From Coptis chinensis (taxonomy: Eukaryota > Streptophyta > Magnoliopsida > Ranunculales > Ranunculaceae), in contig CM027381.1 in NCBI GenBank assembly GCA_015680905.1, positions 20,995,501 to 21,059,500 of the forward strand: a stretch of 64,000 nucleotides of DNA, in the 5' to 3' direction. Each line of letters starts with the position of its first letter. The stretch's first letter is position 1. The notes below the pieces were generated by a model. That model was given only the letters and a program-made list of their open reading frames with translations. It was not told where the DNA came from and made no database searches. The translations under genes were made by a program, and so were the position numbers. This document shows, piece after piece, positions 45,518 through 57,238 of this stretch.

Positions 45518-46804
45518 ACATCTCATTAGCGGAAAATAAGGACAAGCTCCTTTGAACTTAGAATAACATATGTACAATAATTTAATCATCTAAAGATAAA
45601 TGCGCAAACATGAGCAATGAAATGCAAAAGCAGAGTCATTTCCAAAACTTTTGGAGAGCGTCTTTAAAGTGGGTTCTCACAGGGATGTGTTAAAACACAA
45701 ACTCTCTGATAGATTCACTCAAGTTTCATTCTCTCAAATACAGCAAGCATTTATATTCCTCACATACACGAATGACGTCCAAAGGAAACCGGGGTCGATT
45801 GATTACACTTGTCACTTACTATCACATCATCATATTCGTAATTGAGCTAGAGGTCTTTTATTTGGAGTTACGGGGCTAGGGTGATGGTTTAGAAAGAAAA
45901 AGAAAGGGGAAAAACAAAAATCTGATAAGTTGAGAAATTGGGTCTTCAAGATACTTGTAACTAGAGAAGAATCTCGTTTTGTTATTTGCTTCCAAATTGT
46001 TATTCATTCTTTAGCCCTTTGGCTTTGTGAATCCATATGATTTTGAAATTTTGGGAGTTCTAATTTTTCTTTTGTTTATGGTATTATTTGGGTTACTTCG
46101 GGGCGTATAATTTTTATTTTTATATCCTCTAGTTTTGAAAACTATGGAGAGATATTTTAAGATACTCGTACTCAAAAGCCGTGATTCTAAACGCTACCTT
46201 TTGAAAACAAACCATAACAGGTAATATCAGGCAACTTTCGTGTCGGCTCTGGGGTGAACCCAATCTAGACAGACAAACCTTCAGTTATGCGAGTTGGGGG
46301 ATTTACTGTGCAAGACAAAGAATGTCCTGACATGTGCGATTAGCGTAGTGATATAGGGGACCCTTAATAAGCAAAACTTATCTCAAACCTCCCCTAGATT
46401 GTGTTTTTCTAAGGGTTGGTCTGTGTAGAATCCATTGCCGTTTTGATTTTGGAAAATCACATGCCTATTGATGTATCGAGAATCTTACATTAATAGAATA
46501 CAGAAAACAACTGTTTTGAAAAAGAAATATAAAATAAAGAAAATAAAAATTGTATACTCTCTCCATAGGTTCACACTTACTCAAACAACAAGTAAAAAGT
46601 GTTTTACAAAGAATATACGAGATATACGTGGAGTAAGGCTCCAACACTTACAACCGCACACTCCAAATGAAGGGTCCAATTACCTTATTGATGTATTCCC
46701 TTTAAAGAAAAAGGTGGAATGAAATGGGGAAGGAATACATCGTGGAAAAGAGGATTTAATCCTCGTAGATAAGATGATCATGAAAGAATTTTTAGCGCTC
46801 TAAC
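45518..46804 (-). other. E2 3' region, continued
   Basis: Picks up exactly where 28264 stopped (ACATCTCATTAGCGG as in E3 at about 48460). It is collinear with E3 48460-51100 but shortened. Landmarks are GAGCTAGAGGTCTTTTAT and CTTACAACCGCACACTCC. Non-coding. Confidence 0.75.
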
Positions 46805-47174
46805 TTTGTTCACATCACTTGTTGCTTCAAAGGCTGTGTTTGTTGATTTAGGGTTTGGAATAGCTTGTCCTGGGAACATACCTTTTTGGGTTTTATTTTG
46901 GGCTAACAAGTTCAATCATTGTTGCATGGATGCTAGGATTTTAGTCTATTGTTGCATGATAAATAGCATTATCTCGGTGGGCTTATCTATTTGGACACTA
47001 GGTGATGGTGTAATTGGAACTAGGTCTTTTTGGTTGTTGATAGGTGGGTTCTGGTAGTTCTGGTTAAAATGGGATAGAACCAATGCTCTATTTTGATTGT
47101 TATAGGTACCTTGTCCTTGTCTGAATGTATTTGGTGGTTTATTGAAACCTGGAGGTGGTTGGGATTGTGGATTA
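46805..47174 (-). pseudogene. gag: E2 pol/gag deletion scar
   Basis: On the minus strand the Asn/Gln-rich gag C-terminal part reads with breaks. It matches element A 22530-22900 (GCTTGTCCTGGGAACATACC versus GCTTGTCCTAGAAACACACC). It then runs directly into a remnant of the pol C-terminal end near 46750-46805. Protease, RT and integrase are gone. E3 is inserted at 47180 and gag resumes at 55282. Confidence 0.65.
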
Positions 47175-47179
47175 TTAGT

Positions 47180-48202
47180 TGACAGAATATAATTAATCGT
47201 GGTGAGTTAGGGTTTTGAAGTTGTTCGTCTTAGATCTCTGTGGGAATAATGGTGATAGAACTTTTTTCTTGATTCCTCTATTGTTTTTAGGATGGTTTTT
47301 GATGTATAATGATGTTAAGAACTAGCTATTATTGTTTTGATAATGAAAAAATGGAAATAAGAGTTGTTTTGGTATGAAAAACATGAAGAACTTCATATGA
47401 AAAGGTAACTTGGTTAGCAAGTTATACTCATTTGATTGATTCAAATGAGTATAACTAACCTTGGTTGGGTGAATGAATGATTTAGAAGATGTTTTGAAGA
47501 AATATTGTTATGAAACTCAAGAATAAACACTTTGAATGGAAGACAAGCAACTAGATTCAACAAAGCTTCAAGCTTTAAAGTAATGAAAATGTAAAACAAT
47601 TGAATTAAAAATAAATAAGAACAATTAACTAATTCTTATCTCCTACTCCTACTAGAGTCTAGCTATAAGTTAACTAGCTCTATTTTTTTGTGGGCATCTC
47701 TACACTTATATATGTGCAGAGATGTACAAGTTTGCCCTCCTCTAATCTTATCCAACAAGTAACCTAATCTAGAAGCTTCTTGTGCCTTCTTTGAGTGGAT
47801 AGGGTCAAACCTTTTGAGCCCAAGCCCATCTCTTTGGGAATTTGATCCTTTGGTCTTTTGAGACTTTTGTGCTTAGTCCTTGTCTTGCAAAGGGTTGAGT
47901 CCTTGGTCTTTGAAGCGTTGGAGTGTTTTCTGAGCTTTTGAGTTTTTAGACACTTGAGTTGACTTTGACCATTGACTGTTGACTTTGACCGTTGATTTTT
48001 TGGCACTTTTTCTCAGTTGTCCCATAAGGTCCCTTTTAGGCTCCTTTTGGCTCTAGATCATGTCTTTTGAGGTATTTGGTCCAGAAGAGGTTTGTATCCT
48101 GAAAAAGCGATAAGAACATGAGTTTTGTACATTATTGATTATATAATTTGACATAATTGAAGCATTATAAGGGGATAAAAATGCATATTTGGGGACTGAT
48201 CA
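47180..48202 (-). repeat. E3 3' LTR
   Basis: Collinear with 54259-55276. Five TTGAC cores cluster at 47959-47989. Several short ORFs here, such as one at 47764-48006, recur in the other LTR and are LTR sequence, not genes. Confidence 0.92.
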
Positions 48203-48240
48203 ACTACCCCCAAACAACATTTTGCTTGTCCTCAAGCAAA
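48203..48240 (-). promoter_or_regulatory. E3 PPT and hairpin
   Basis: Minus-strand TGTTTGGGGGTAGT abuts the LTR. The perfect stem TTTGCTTG-TCCT-CAAGCAAA lies at 48221-48240, identical to the stem in element A. Confidence 0.78.
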
Positions 48241-51190
48241 GATGAGAAATAAAACAGAAGAAATTAAATATGTGTTATTATACTAATCTCGTTTCGCAGT
48301 GTGCGACTACATTAACCTTATGCAACAAGGTCTTAAACCACTAGGAATTCCCTAGTGGACGAGCTTAAGCCTCGTGAGAGTTTTCCAGAGAAGGTACTCA
48401 AAAACTTCCTCTATTTAGGACAAAGAGTCTTGTCTCTTTATTTATTCTCAGAACTCCATACATCTCATTAGCGGGGAAGAAAGACAAGATACTTTGAACT
48501 TAGGATAACATATGTACAGTAATTTAATCATCTACATATAAATACGCAAACATGAGCAATGAAATGTAAAAGCAGAGTTGTTTCCGAACCTTTTAGAGAG
48601 TGTCCTTAAGGTGAGTTCTCACAGGGATGTGTTAAAACACAAACTTTTTGATAGATTCACTCAAGTTTCTTTCTCTCAAATGCAAAGAGCACTTATGTTC
48701 CTCACATACACGAATGACGTCTAAAGAAAATCGGGGTCGATTGATCACACTTGCCACTTACTATCACACCATCCTATTTTTAGTTGAGCTAGAGGTCTTT
48801 TATTAGGAGTTATGGGGCTAAGGTGGTGGTTTAGAAATAAGAAGAAAGGGGAAACAAAATATGATAAGTTGAGAAATTGGGTCTTCAGGATATTTGTAAC
48901 TAGAGAAGAACCTCGTTTTGTTCTTTGCTTCGGAATTTGTGAGTCATTATTTATCCCTTTGTCTTTGTGACTCCATATGATTTTGATTTTTTAGAGTTTC
49001 AACTTTGCTTTTGTTTCTTTTGAAATTGACTCCATTTGATTTTGAACTTTTGAGTTTGTGACTCCATATGATTTTGATTTTTGGGAGTTTCAACTTTTCT
49101 TTTGTTTCTTTTGAAATCGACTCCATTTGATTTTAAACTTTTGGGAGTTTTGATTTTTGTATTGAATCTTTCTTTTCTTTTCTTTTCGAAATAACTAACT
49201 GTCTGTTTTTGTACAAGGTATTCTCTTCTCTTTTTACGGTTCATCCAATTCTCAACTCGTCAGCTGGATAAACTTTTTATTGTGTGTAGCAACGGATTAA
49301 GGATTTGATGGGGAAGAATAAAAAGGTTCATGGAACTATTTGAAGGCTCAAAAAGGAGAAACTAGAGGAAAAATATCTTTTTGGGGTTTTAATATTTATT
49401 TGGCTATATCGATCCAAAAAAGGCATAAATTCTCTCCTAGGATATGATGTGGTAATCAAACAAGTGGACGTGTAGTCTTTCTATCCGGACATCCTTTGCG
49501 TCATCACTCAATAAACTTACAGATGAGGTTTTTGGCTAGATTCTTATAGGATATGGAACTTAACTGTTTTAACCTTAGTCTCAAAAACTTACTGCTATAT
49601 ACAATCAAATTCTAATGCATGCCATTCATGTAAAGTTGCAGATACTATTGTACATATATTAGTCTAAGTTTGAAGAACGAATCCTTACTATATTGCTATA
49701 ATGAGACTTCTAGACCATGTATTCATCATATAAAAAGGAAACAAGAGTTTTAGTACTAAATTAAAAAACTATTTTTGGTCTTTTTGAAAATATTTTAAGA
49801 AAGAAAGAAATATACTAATATACCTAATATACCTAATATAAGAAATGCATAGTTTTTGCAGAATGTTACTATACCACCCTCAAACAGAAATATGCCTTGT
49901 CCTCAAAGTATGAAGAGATAAAGAAAGAGATTACCATAGGAACATGAGCAAAAACGGTAGTACACCAGTACTTTGTTCTTAGTGATGAAAATATACCACC
50001 CCCAAACAAGTTTGGAGCCTGGGTTGTTGGATATAGAACAAGAAATACATTTATCTAAATAGTAAGCTACGTAATTATTCTACCATGAAATTTTTGGGTT
50101 TTTCTATTTATTTTTGAAAAACATATATAATGCAGAAATTCAAAAATTTGGCATGATGTACTTGTATTACCTTCTTCTCATATACCAAATTCCGCATAAG
50201 AAAATTCTAAATATGCATTCATACTACTAACATAATACTAATATAATACTAACATGTTAAGAAATAAAAAGTGCGACATGTAAAGTATGTAAACAACTAT
50301 CTATACAGACACATGAAATGTTTGTGTTTTTTTTTTTTTATTTTATTTTATTTTTCAAAATGTTGTTTTTCTCAATCTAAATGTATCTCTAACCATATAG
50401 AAGGTTTCTACAAGAGAATAAAATCATACGTTTATCCAGTATCATTTTGGTTACTCTGGGACGTAAGATTTTCATTTTTATATCCTCAAGTTTTGAAAAC
50501 TATGTAGATATGTTAAAAAGATAACTCGTACAAAAGCTGTGATTTCTAAAGCTAAGTTTGAAAAACAAACCATAACAGGTGATCTTAGGCAATTTTCGAG
50601 TCGGCTCTTTATTGAACCCAATCCAGTCAGACTGTGGTTTCAGTTATGTGTGTTGAGGGATTTACTGTGTAAGACTTAAGATGTCTCGTACGAATATCAT
50701 GGTGATGTGGCCAACCCTTGGTAACACATAACTGATCCTCAAACTACCTTAAGAATAATGGAGATTGCGTACTTCTAAAGGTTGGTTTATGTGGATTCTA
50801 TTGCCAGAGTTTTGAAAATCACATGACTAGTATTGTATCGAGAAACTTCTACGTAGAGAACGGGGAAAAACAAACATTTTTGAAACAAAGAACTGTAAAA
50901 TAAAGAAATGAAAAAATAATATACTCGCTTCATAGAGTAACACTATTTAAACTACGAGTAAAAAGTGCTAGGTAGACTAGAATGCACGAGAAATATATGG
51001 ACTAAGGTTCCGGCGCTTACAACCACACACTTTAAGAGGAGGGCCCGGTTACCTTAAGGATGCATTCCCATGATATGGAATGCATCGAAAAAACATAATA
51101 TGAATCTTTTACTATAAGATAGTCATGACTATATGTTTGTCATTTTAAGTCAGATTTTCCAAGACTATGCATAAGATGGATGATATGTTG
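48241..51190 (-). other. E3 3' untranslated region
   Basis: About 3 kb, non-coding and collinear in parts with A, E2 and, reversed, E4. Additional PPT-like motifs occur near 49875 (ACCACCCTCAAACAG) and 49996 (ACCACCCCCAAACAAG). A duplicated block around TGACTCCATATGATTTTGA lies at 48970-49150. Confidence 0.7.
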
Positions 51191-52632
51191 TTAACTATAT
51201 ACTAATAGTCTAAATAGTTGGGGATCAATCCATAAAAACATGACAAAGAATTTACCCCCAAACAGAATGAAATGATGTAGTTGGAGTGTAAGATGCAAAT
51301 AAATGATAAAAGAATTCTTATGTAACCCATCATGGAACTTATGTAGTAACCCATCATGTTTGAATTGTCCAAGAGAGTGTGAGTGTGGTAGTAGTTGTTC
51401 TTCTTGAAGCTCAGATGATGCGAAATATGACAAACTAGGCTTTTCAACTGCTTGAATAAAGGGATCATCGTATGCTCTTAAGAATTCACATTCCACCATA
51501 GATTTTGTTTCCTTTTTTTTTGGCATTTCAATCAAAATGGGGTTCTCATCAACTAAAATGATAGACTCATGAGTTTGTATGTTGGGCATAATCTCTTTAC
51601 TGGGAAGGTTTAGAAAATTATGAAGGATCTCAAAGGCAATTGGCTTTAGTGCGAATTGGAGTTTTATTTGAAATGGTTTAGTGGTGAAGTCCTAAAAAAT
51701 TGGTGGAGTTTTTGTGAATGGAGGTTGGCTTTCAAGATGTGTTAAATTGGGATGGTGATGGTTAGGTGGTGGTTCTTCATATGATCTCGAGGACTTAGAG
51801 AATTCTTCATCTAGTTTTGGCGTTTCCACAACATTGTGGTTCATACCTGCAATAGTAAGGATGTCACAAATTTGTTCCATTGATAAGTCTTTAACAGCCA
51901 AACTAAATTGAGATCCACTTTCCACTATAGATTTTTTATCCTTTTTTTCGGGCACTTGATTTTCTTTGTCCTCTTTATCATTGTCTAGGTGTGTTGAGTT
52001 AATTTCCAACACAGGTTCTAGAGTTTCTTCTGTCGAAGTGTTCTCATGCATATAGTCATCATCATAGAATCTGGAATTCACACGATAGTCAGGTGGATGG
52101 TAATGGTGTTTTAATTGATCATAAATATCAGGATAATAACACCTTGTTTCTCTTGTTGGTTGGGTTCTAGACTGGTGGGAAGAATATTAGTCTCATATGT
52201 TATATTAATTGAAGTGGATTGGAGAGAACACAAGGTCTTTGCTATTTGCGGAATTTGTATTGTTTGCTTGACCATTACTTGGTAAAGTTGGTCCGTGATA
52301 GATGGTGGAGTGGGAAATGAATTTGAAATGGATGGTGATGGACCTTAGGTGAAATCGCACTTTGACTGACTAGGTGGATATATGAATGGTGGTTGACTGT
52401 TGGTGGTGGAACTTCATGAATTGTCTACATGATTATAAAAATCTTGCGTGTATTAGGAACTAGGGAAATTTGAAAATTGAGGTTCATAATCGTACGAATA
52501 TTCCATAGGAGGCTTGAACTCGGTATATGATGTGCATTAAGACACCCAGTGATAAGGACTACCACAACAAGAACAAGGTTCTGGGTTTGCATTGTAATTC
52601 CATGACGGTTGCGATGTATATTGATAAGCCAT
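51191..52632 (-). pseudogene. ORF-X of E3, unrecognised protein
   Basis: ATG 52632 (MAYQYTSQPSWNYNANPEP) starts a Tyr/Pro/Ser-rich N-terminal part interrupted by stops and at least one frame change. It continues as 129 codons (52081-51692; SMEQICDILTIAGMNHNVVE, KLDEEFSKSSRSYEE) and 132 codons (51589-51191; LLHKFHDGLHKNSFI). The same protein is in E4 with the same overall length of about 480 codons. I do not recognise a domain, zinc knuckle or protease. Its position directly after the leader is that of gag, so a structural or packaging role is possible but unproven. Confidence 0.65.
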
Positions 52633-54236
52633 GGATACTCAAACAAGGATGATGCACAAATAGCAGAAATTCATTATTTTGAATTTGTATATAAAAAAAC
52701 TTTGAAAGTCTGTAGATTTGATGATATACCATGTTCGAAATAGATAGTTGGCGTAAAACTAGGTTTCGGGGCTCTACAAGCTTTAAAAGAGAAAATCACT
52801 ACTTCACCACGTGGGGTGCTACCAAGAGTCTCACTCGCAATGAAATGAGAGAGGGGAGTGAGTAAGGTAGTTGGTCTACTGGAATTTGGTAGTTTTCCAC
52901 CCTCAATCTTCGTGCTAAGTGTTTGTCTTGTGGACGTGACTAGATTGGCTCTGCTTGGTTGATTTTAAATTTTTGTTTAGTCAATGTAGCATTTGAATCA
53001 TGCAACGTCCGTTAACTAAAGCAAAATTAGTCCCACTTGTTGTTATGTTATGGCTTGGGTTTAGCCTTAAGCGTGTAAAGTTAATACAATACTGAATCTT
53101 AACAAAGAGTCACACAACATACTTTTGTAAAAAACCAAGTATCCTCTGACTGGGAGTTGCAAGGAGGTGACGAAATTACCTCCCAAGTGTGCATACACGT
53201 ACTTGAGGATGGAAGTGACGTGGTGGGGATTGACCCAATGTTGGGTGTCTCGATACATCAAACCCACCTTTCGAACTTTACGTTATTTCGGTTACATAAT
53301 TTCTAAACTAAACCCACACTCTAGGTTGAAGAGGTGGAAAAGCCAATAGGTTTACAAATTTGCCTTCGTGGGCTCAATTAACAGAAATGTAAAGAAAAGA
53401 GTAACTACATTTATAAAACTTAACTAAACGTGATTTAACTGTTAACTATATGATTATGAAAAATATAACATGAAATGTCAAATATTGAATTTTTAATTTC
53501 CAAGTTATTTTGTAATGCGCGAGTGCATTGTTGCACTACTCGCCTCGCGCATTCAAATGTCCCAAGTTAATCAAATATCCAACACTTTGGTAAGTTTAAA
53601 AACTTAAACCAAAAGACAAATACTTCCTATTTTAAACCTAAGTTTATATTATCTTAAACCTTATATTTAAGCAAGTTGATATTATCCTAATTAATAATGA
53701 TAAAAATAAAATATGAAATTTTCTAAAAAAACTTAAACTTTATCTAATAATGACAATAAACTAAGCTGTTTTGATTTTCTTTTGTTTATTTATATTATTT
53801 TTTTTATATTTTATATTTTTGAATTTGAAGAACACTAAATATTGGAAATCTATCTAGTTTTAAACCATTAACATTTAAACAAATACGAGTTAAGCAGAGA
53901 GGTATACACTACAAAGCCTTCAATCTGTGCCAAGGATTTGTCCCGGGTTCAGCAGGTAGGTAGATGGGCGTCGTGTGCGGTCCTTGAGTTGGATCGGGCG
54001 GGTCGCGAAGTGGTATTCGTGGTGGTGGTGATCGGTGCTCCAGCCACTTTTGACTGACTTCCTCCAGTTGCTTTCCAAAGTTGTTTTCAACTCGGATTGA
54101 AACCTGAAATCATAAACAAAATGGATCAGTAAGATCCAATAGGAAAGAAACTAAAAATTAAGAAAAACAAGTTGAGAAATTTTAGAAAAAGAGAGAGATA
54201 CTCCCCTTTTGATTCACTTTTCTTCTCATATCAGTA
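52633..54236 (-). other. E3 leader
   Basis: Untranslated sequence between PBS and ORF-X. It shares the block ACTTCACCAMGTGG-GTGCTACCAAGA with E4 (near 59720). A 40-base perfect-armed hairpin lies at 53514-53553 (AATGCGCGAG ... CTCGCGCATT). A GC-rich patch sits at 53930-54060. Confidence 0.6.
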
Positions 54237-54256
54237 GATCCCCGGTAGCGGTGCCA
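54237..54256 (-). other. E3 primer-binding site
   Basis: TGGCACCGCTACCGGGGATC on the minus strand, two bases from the LTR. Only a few substitutions separate it from the tRNA-Asp-type Athila site. Confidence 0.85.
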
Positions 54257-54258
54257 TT

Positions 54259-55276
54259 TGACAGAATATAAATCATGGTGAGTTGGGGTTTTGAAGTTGT
54301 TCATCTTAGATCTATGTGGGAAGAATGGTGATGGAGAAAACCCCACTTTTTTCTTGATTCCTCTATTATTTTTGGGATGGTGTTTGATGTATAATGATGT
54401 TGAGAACTAGTTATTATTGTTTTGATAATGAAAACATAGAAATAAGAGTTGTTTTGGTATGAAAAACATAAAGAACTTGATATGAAAAAGGTAACTTGGT
54501 TAGCAAGTTATACTCATTTGATTGATTCAAATGAGTATAATCAACCTTGGTTGGAGGAATAAATGATTTAGAAGATGTTTTGAAGAACTATTGTTTATAA
54601 AAAGCAAGAATAAACACTTTGAATGTAAGAAAAACATCAAGATTCAACAAAGCTTCAAGCTTTAAAGTAATGAAATTGGAAAATAATTAAATTAAAAGTA
54701 AATAAAAACAATTAACTAATTCTTATCTCCTACTCTTACTAGAGTCTAGCTATTAGTTAATTAGCTCCCTTTTTTTGTGGGCATCTCTACACTTATATAT
54801 GTATAGAGATGTACAAGATTGCCCTCCTTTAATCTTATCCAACAAGTAACCTAATTTAGAAGCTTCTTGTGCCTTCTTTGAGTGGATAAGGTCAAGCCTT
54901 TTGGGCCCAAGCCCATGTCTTTGGGAATTTGATCCTTTGGTCTTTTGAGACTTTTGTGCTTAGTCTTTGTCTTGCAAAGGGTTGAGTCCTTGGTCTTTGA
55001 AGCGTTGGAGTGTTTTCTGAGCTTTTGAGTTTTTGGACCCTTGAGTTGACTATGACCGTTAACCGTTGACTTTTTGGCACTTTTTCTCAGTTGTCCCATA
55101 AGGTCCGTTTTAGGCTCCTTTTGGCTCTAGATCATGTCTTTTGAGGTATTTGGTCCAGAAGAGGTTTGTATCCTGAAAAAGCGATAAGAATATGAGTTTT
55201 GTACATTATTGATTATATAATTTGACATAATTGAAGCATTATAAGAGGATAAAAATGCATATTTGGGGACTGATCA
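54259..55276 (-). repeat. E3 5' LTR
   Basis: Pair of 47180-48202, ending TGATCA before TTAGC. Of the TTGAC cluster, two cores remain intact (about 55046-55072); the others carry substitutions. Confidence 0.92.
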
Positions 55277-55281
55277 TTAGC

Positions 55282-56243
55282 CCCTACAAAGTTTGGAGGT
55301 TGTCTCCATGGTGCATTTGGTATGTTGAAAGCACATACTTCTTTTGGTTAAAGTGATGATAGGTTTGTGATCAAGGGACAGGTGACATCTATATAATTTA
55401 AGCTTAAACAGAAATTACATGGTGAGGTATTTATGTGCATGACAGGATGAGGAGTTTGGTTTTTTTGTTTAGTTGTGAGGGCATTTATCCTTTTTATGAG
55501 GGTTTCGATTAAAGTTTTGATTTTAGGATTGGATTTCACCTCAAAAATACCACTAGCCTTAGATGTACTTGGTTGGATTATTATGGAATTGTTTATACTG
55601 CCCCAATGGGTACTCTTTTCAGCTTGGTTTTCAAGAAAGATTAAAGCTTCGGTTGCACCTATATAAAAAAATTACCATTACTCATAATGTCGAGGGTTAC
55701 TTTGTGTTCTTGGAGAAGACCTTTGAAGAAACATTGGATAAGAGTGGATTTTTCTAGTTTATGGTGAGGACATGAATGGAGTAGGTGAGAGAATCTATCC
55801 CACGCTTTGAAAAATGTCTCACTCGGACTTTGTCTAAAGAGCTATATCTTATTTCTTATCTTTTTTGTTTTCTTTGGTGGAAAATACTTCTTTATGAAGG
55901 AGAACACAACCTTTTCCCATGTATCAAAGGAATCGGGCTTCTGAGAAAGAAGTCATGCGTGACTCTTACCAGCTAGAGAGAAAGGAAACACTCGTAGTTT
56001 CAATTGATCATCGGTGACGCCTGGATGGTGGAAAGTATTGCATACTTCATGTATTAGGCGTAGCTATTCATACGGTAACTCGTGTACAAACCCATGAAAG
56101 ATGGGTAGAAGATTGCACACGTTTGGTAGAATACGAAAATCACTCGTGAGCGGTGTGATTCGTATACAAGATGGAGGTCCATCTTGCAACAGTGTGTAGA
56201 AGTTGGAGAGAGGCTCTTTAACTTGCACGACTTCGTCGGTCAT
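55282..56243 (-). pseudogene. gag: E2 gag
   Basis: The gag start is at about 56243 (MTDEVVQVKEPLSNFY). Blocks are SDFRILPNVCNLLPIFHGF, TFHHPGVTDDQLKLRVFPFS, ETFFKAWDRFSHLLHSCPHH and FFKGLLQEHKVTLDIMSNG. A zinc-knuckle region follows, CNFCLSLNYIDVTCP (about 55420-55375). All match element A gag in order. Several stops are present. It is interrupted by E3 at 55277 and continues at 47174. Confidence 0.85.
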
Positions 56244-56350
56244 CTTAGTAGGTGGGTGACAAGAAATTGGAGATTCTCTAGGACGACGTGCTCTCCTACG
56301 TGAGTACGTTTAATGCACGCTATAAACTAACAGCCTAACCAATTTAGGAT
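56244..56350 (-). other. E2 leader remnant
   Basis: A little over 100 bases upstream of gag, then E4 begins. AGGAT (56346-56350) would be the left TSD of E4; the right partner is beyond the window. Confidence 0.55.
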
Positions 56351-57219
56351 TGATCAGCTCCCAATTGTGCATTTTATTACCCTTTCATTACTACATATAT
56401 TACAGCCCTCCTTATGCATAATGGAAAGACAACTCATAACTTTTATTGCATTTTTCATGTAACAGAGAAATTCAGACCACTTATCATTAAAGCTGCATAT
56501 TAGCACGAAAAAGAGCATTAATTATGCTTATTATGAAGATCTGAAGCTGCCATGAAAAAGTGCTGAAAAAGTCAATGGTCAAAGTCAAAGGTCAAAGGTC
56601 AAGGACTCAGAACCAAGGAGCTGAAAGTCAAAATCCTCAACTCAAAAGACCAATGATAGATGTCCTTAACTCAAAAGATGGCTTTCTCAAACCCTATCTT
56701 GATCAAGAAGAAATCAAATAGCAAAAGCAAAAAGTGAAGTGTGAGGTGTCTCAATTATAATGGAGAAGGGCAAATCAGTAAAAGGAAAAAATAGGGGTAT
56801 ATAATCTAAAAGTGAAGGAGAGAGAAGACATCCATTGAATTTAGGGTCCAAACCAATTGGTTTGTAGGAGTAGAGAATAAACCTAGACTTAATTTAGTGT
56901 CATTAGGATTTATTTTCTTGTTTTTCAATTCAAGTCATTTACTTTATTATTCTTCATTTCAATCTTGTTATTTTCTTGTTATTTTGCAATCAATCAATCT
57001 TCTTTTTGTTGTTTTTCATTTCAATCTTTCCTTTCAATATTTTTTCATTCAATCATTTACAACTTACTTCAATGTTCTTCATAGCTTAGAACCCAACTTG
57101 TCCTAAACTAGAGATTATACCTTCTTTTCTTCAACTCCCATTATTTGAGCCCAAAAAAATCTATGGTGAACCTCTTTCAAAACAATCTTTTGAAGTCACT
57201 TACCACTACAACAACTTCA
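56351..57219 (+). repeat. E4 5' LTR
   Basis: 869 bp from TGATCAGCTCCCAATTG to ACAACTTCA, collinear with the reversed E2 LTR. Five GTCAA (TTGAC complement) cores lie at 56571-56602, in the same orientation relative to the element as in E2. Confidence 0.88.
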
Positions 57220-57221
57220 AA

Positions 57222-57238
57222 TGGCACCGCCATCATGG
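57222..57238 (+). other. E4 primer-binding site
   Basis: TGGCACCGCCATCATGG, two bases from the LTR end. It keeps the TGGCACCGC core of E3 but diverges after it. Confidence 0.75.

Larger units (their letters stand above)
47180..55276 (-). mobile_element. E3: non-autonomous Athila-type element with ORF-X
   Basis: LTRs 47180-48202 (1023 bp) and 54259-55276 (1018 bp) run from TGACAGAATATAA to GGGGACTGATCA. Flanks TTAGT and TTAGC look like a TSD with one substitution. PBS TGGCACCGCTACCGGGGA and a PPT with hairpin are present. The interior has no gag, protease, RT or integrase; it carries ORF-X (52632-51191) and a long 3' region shared with A and E2. It sits in the gag of E2. Confidence 0.92.
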
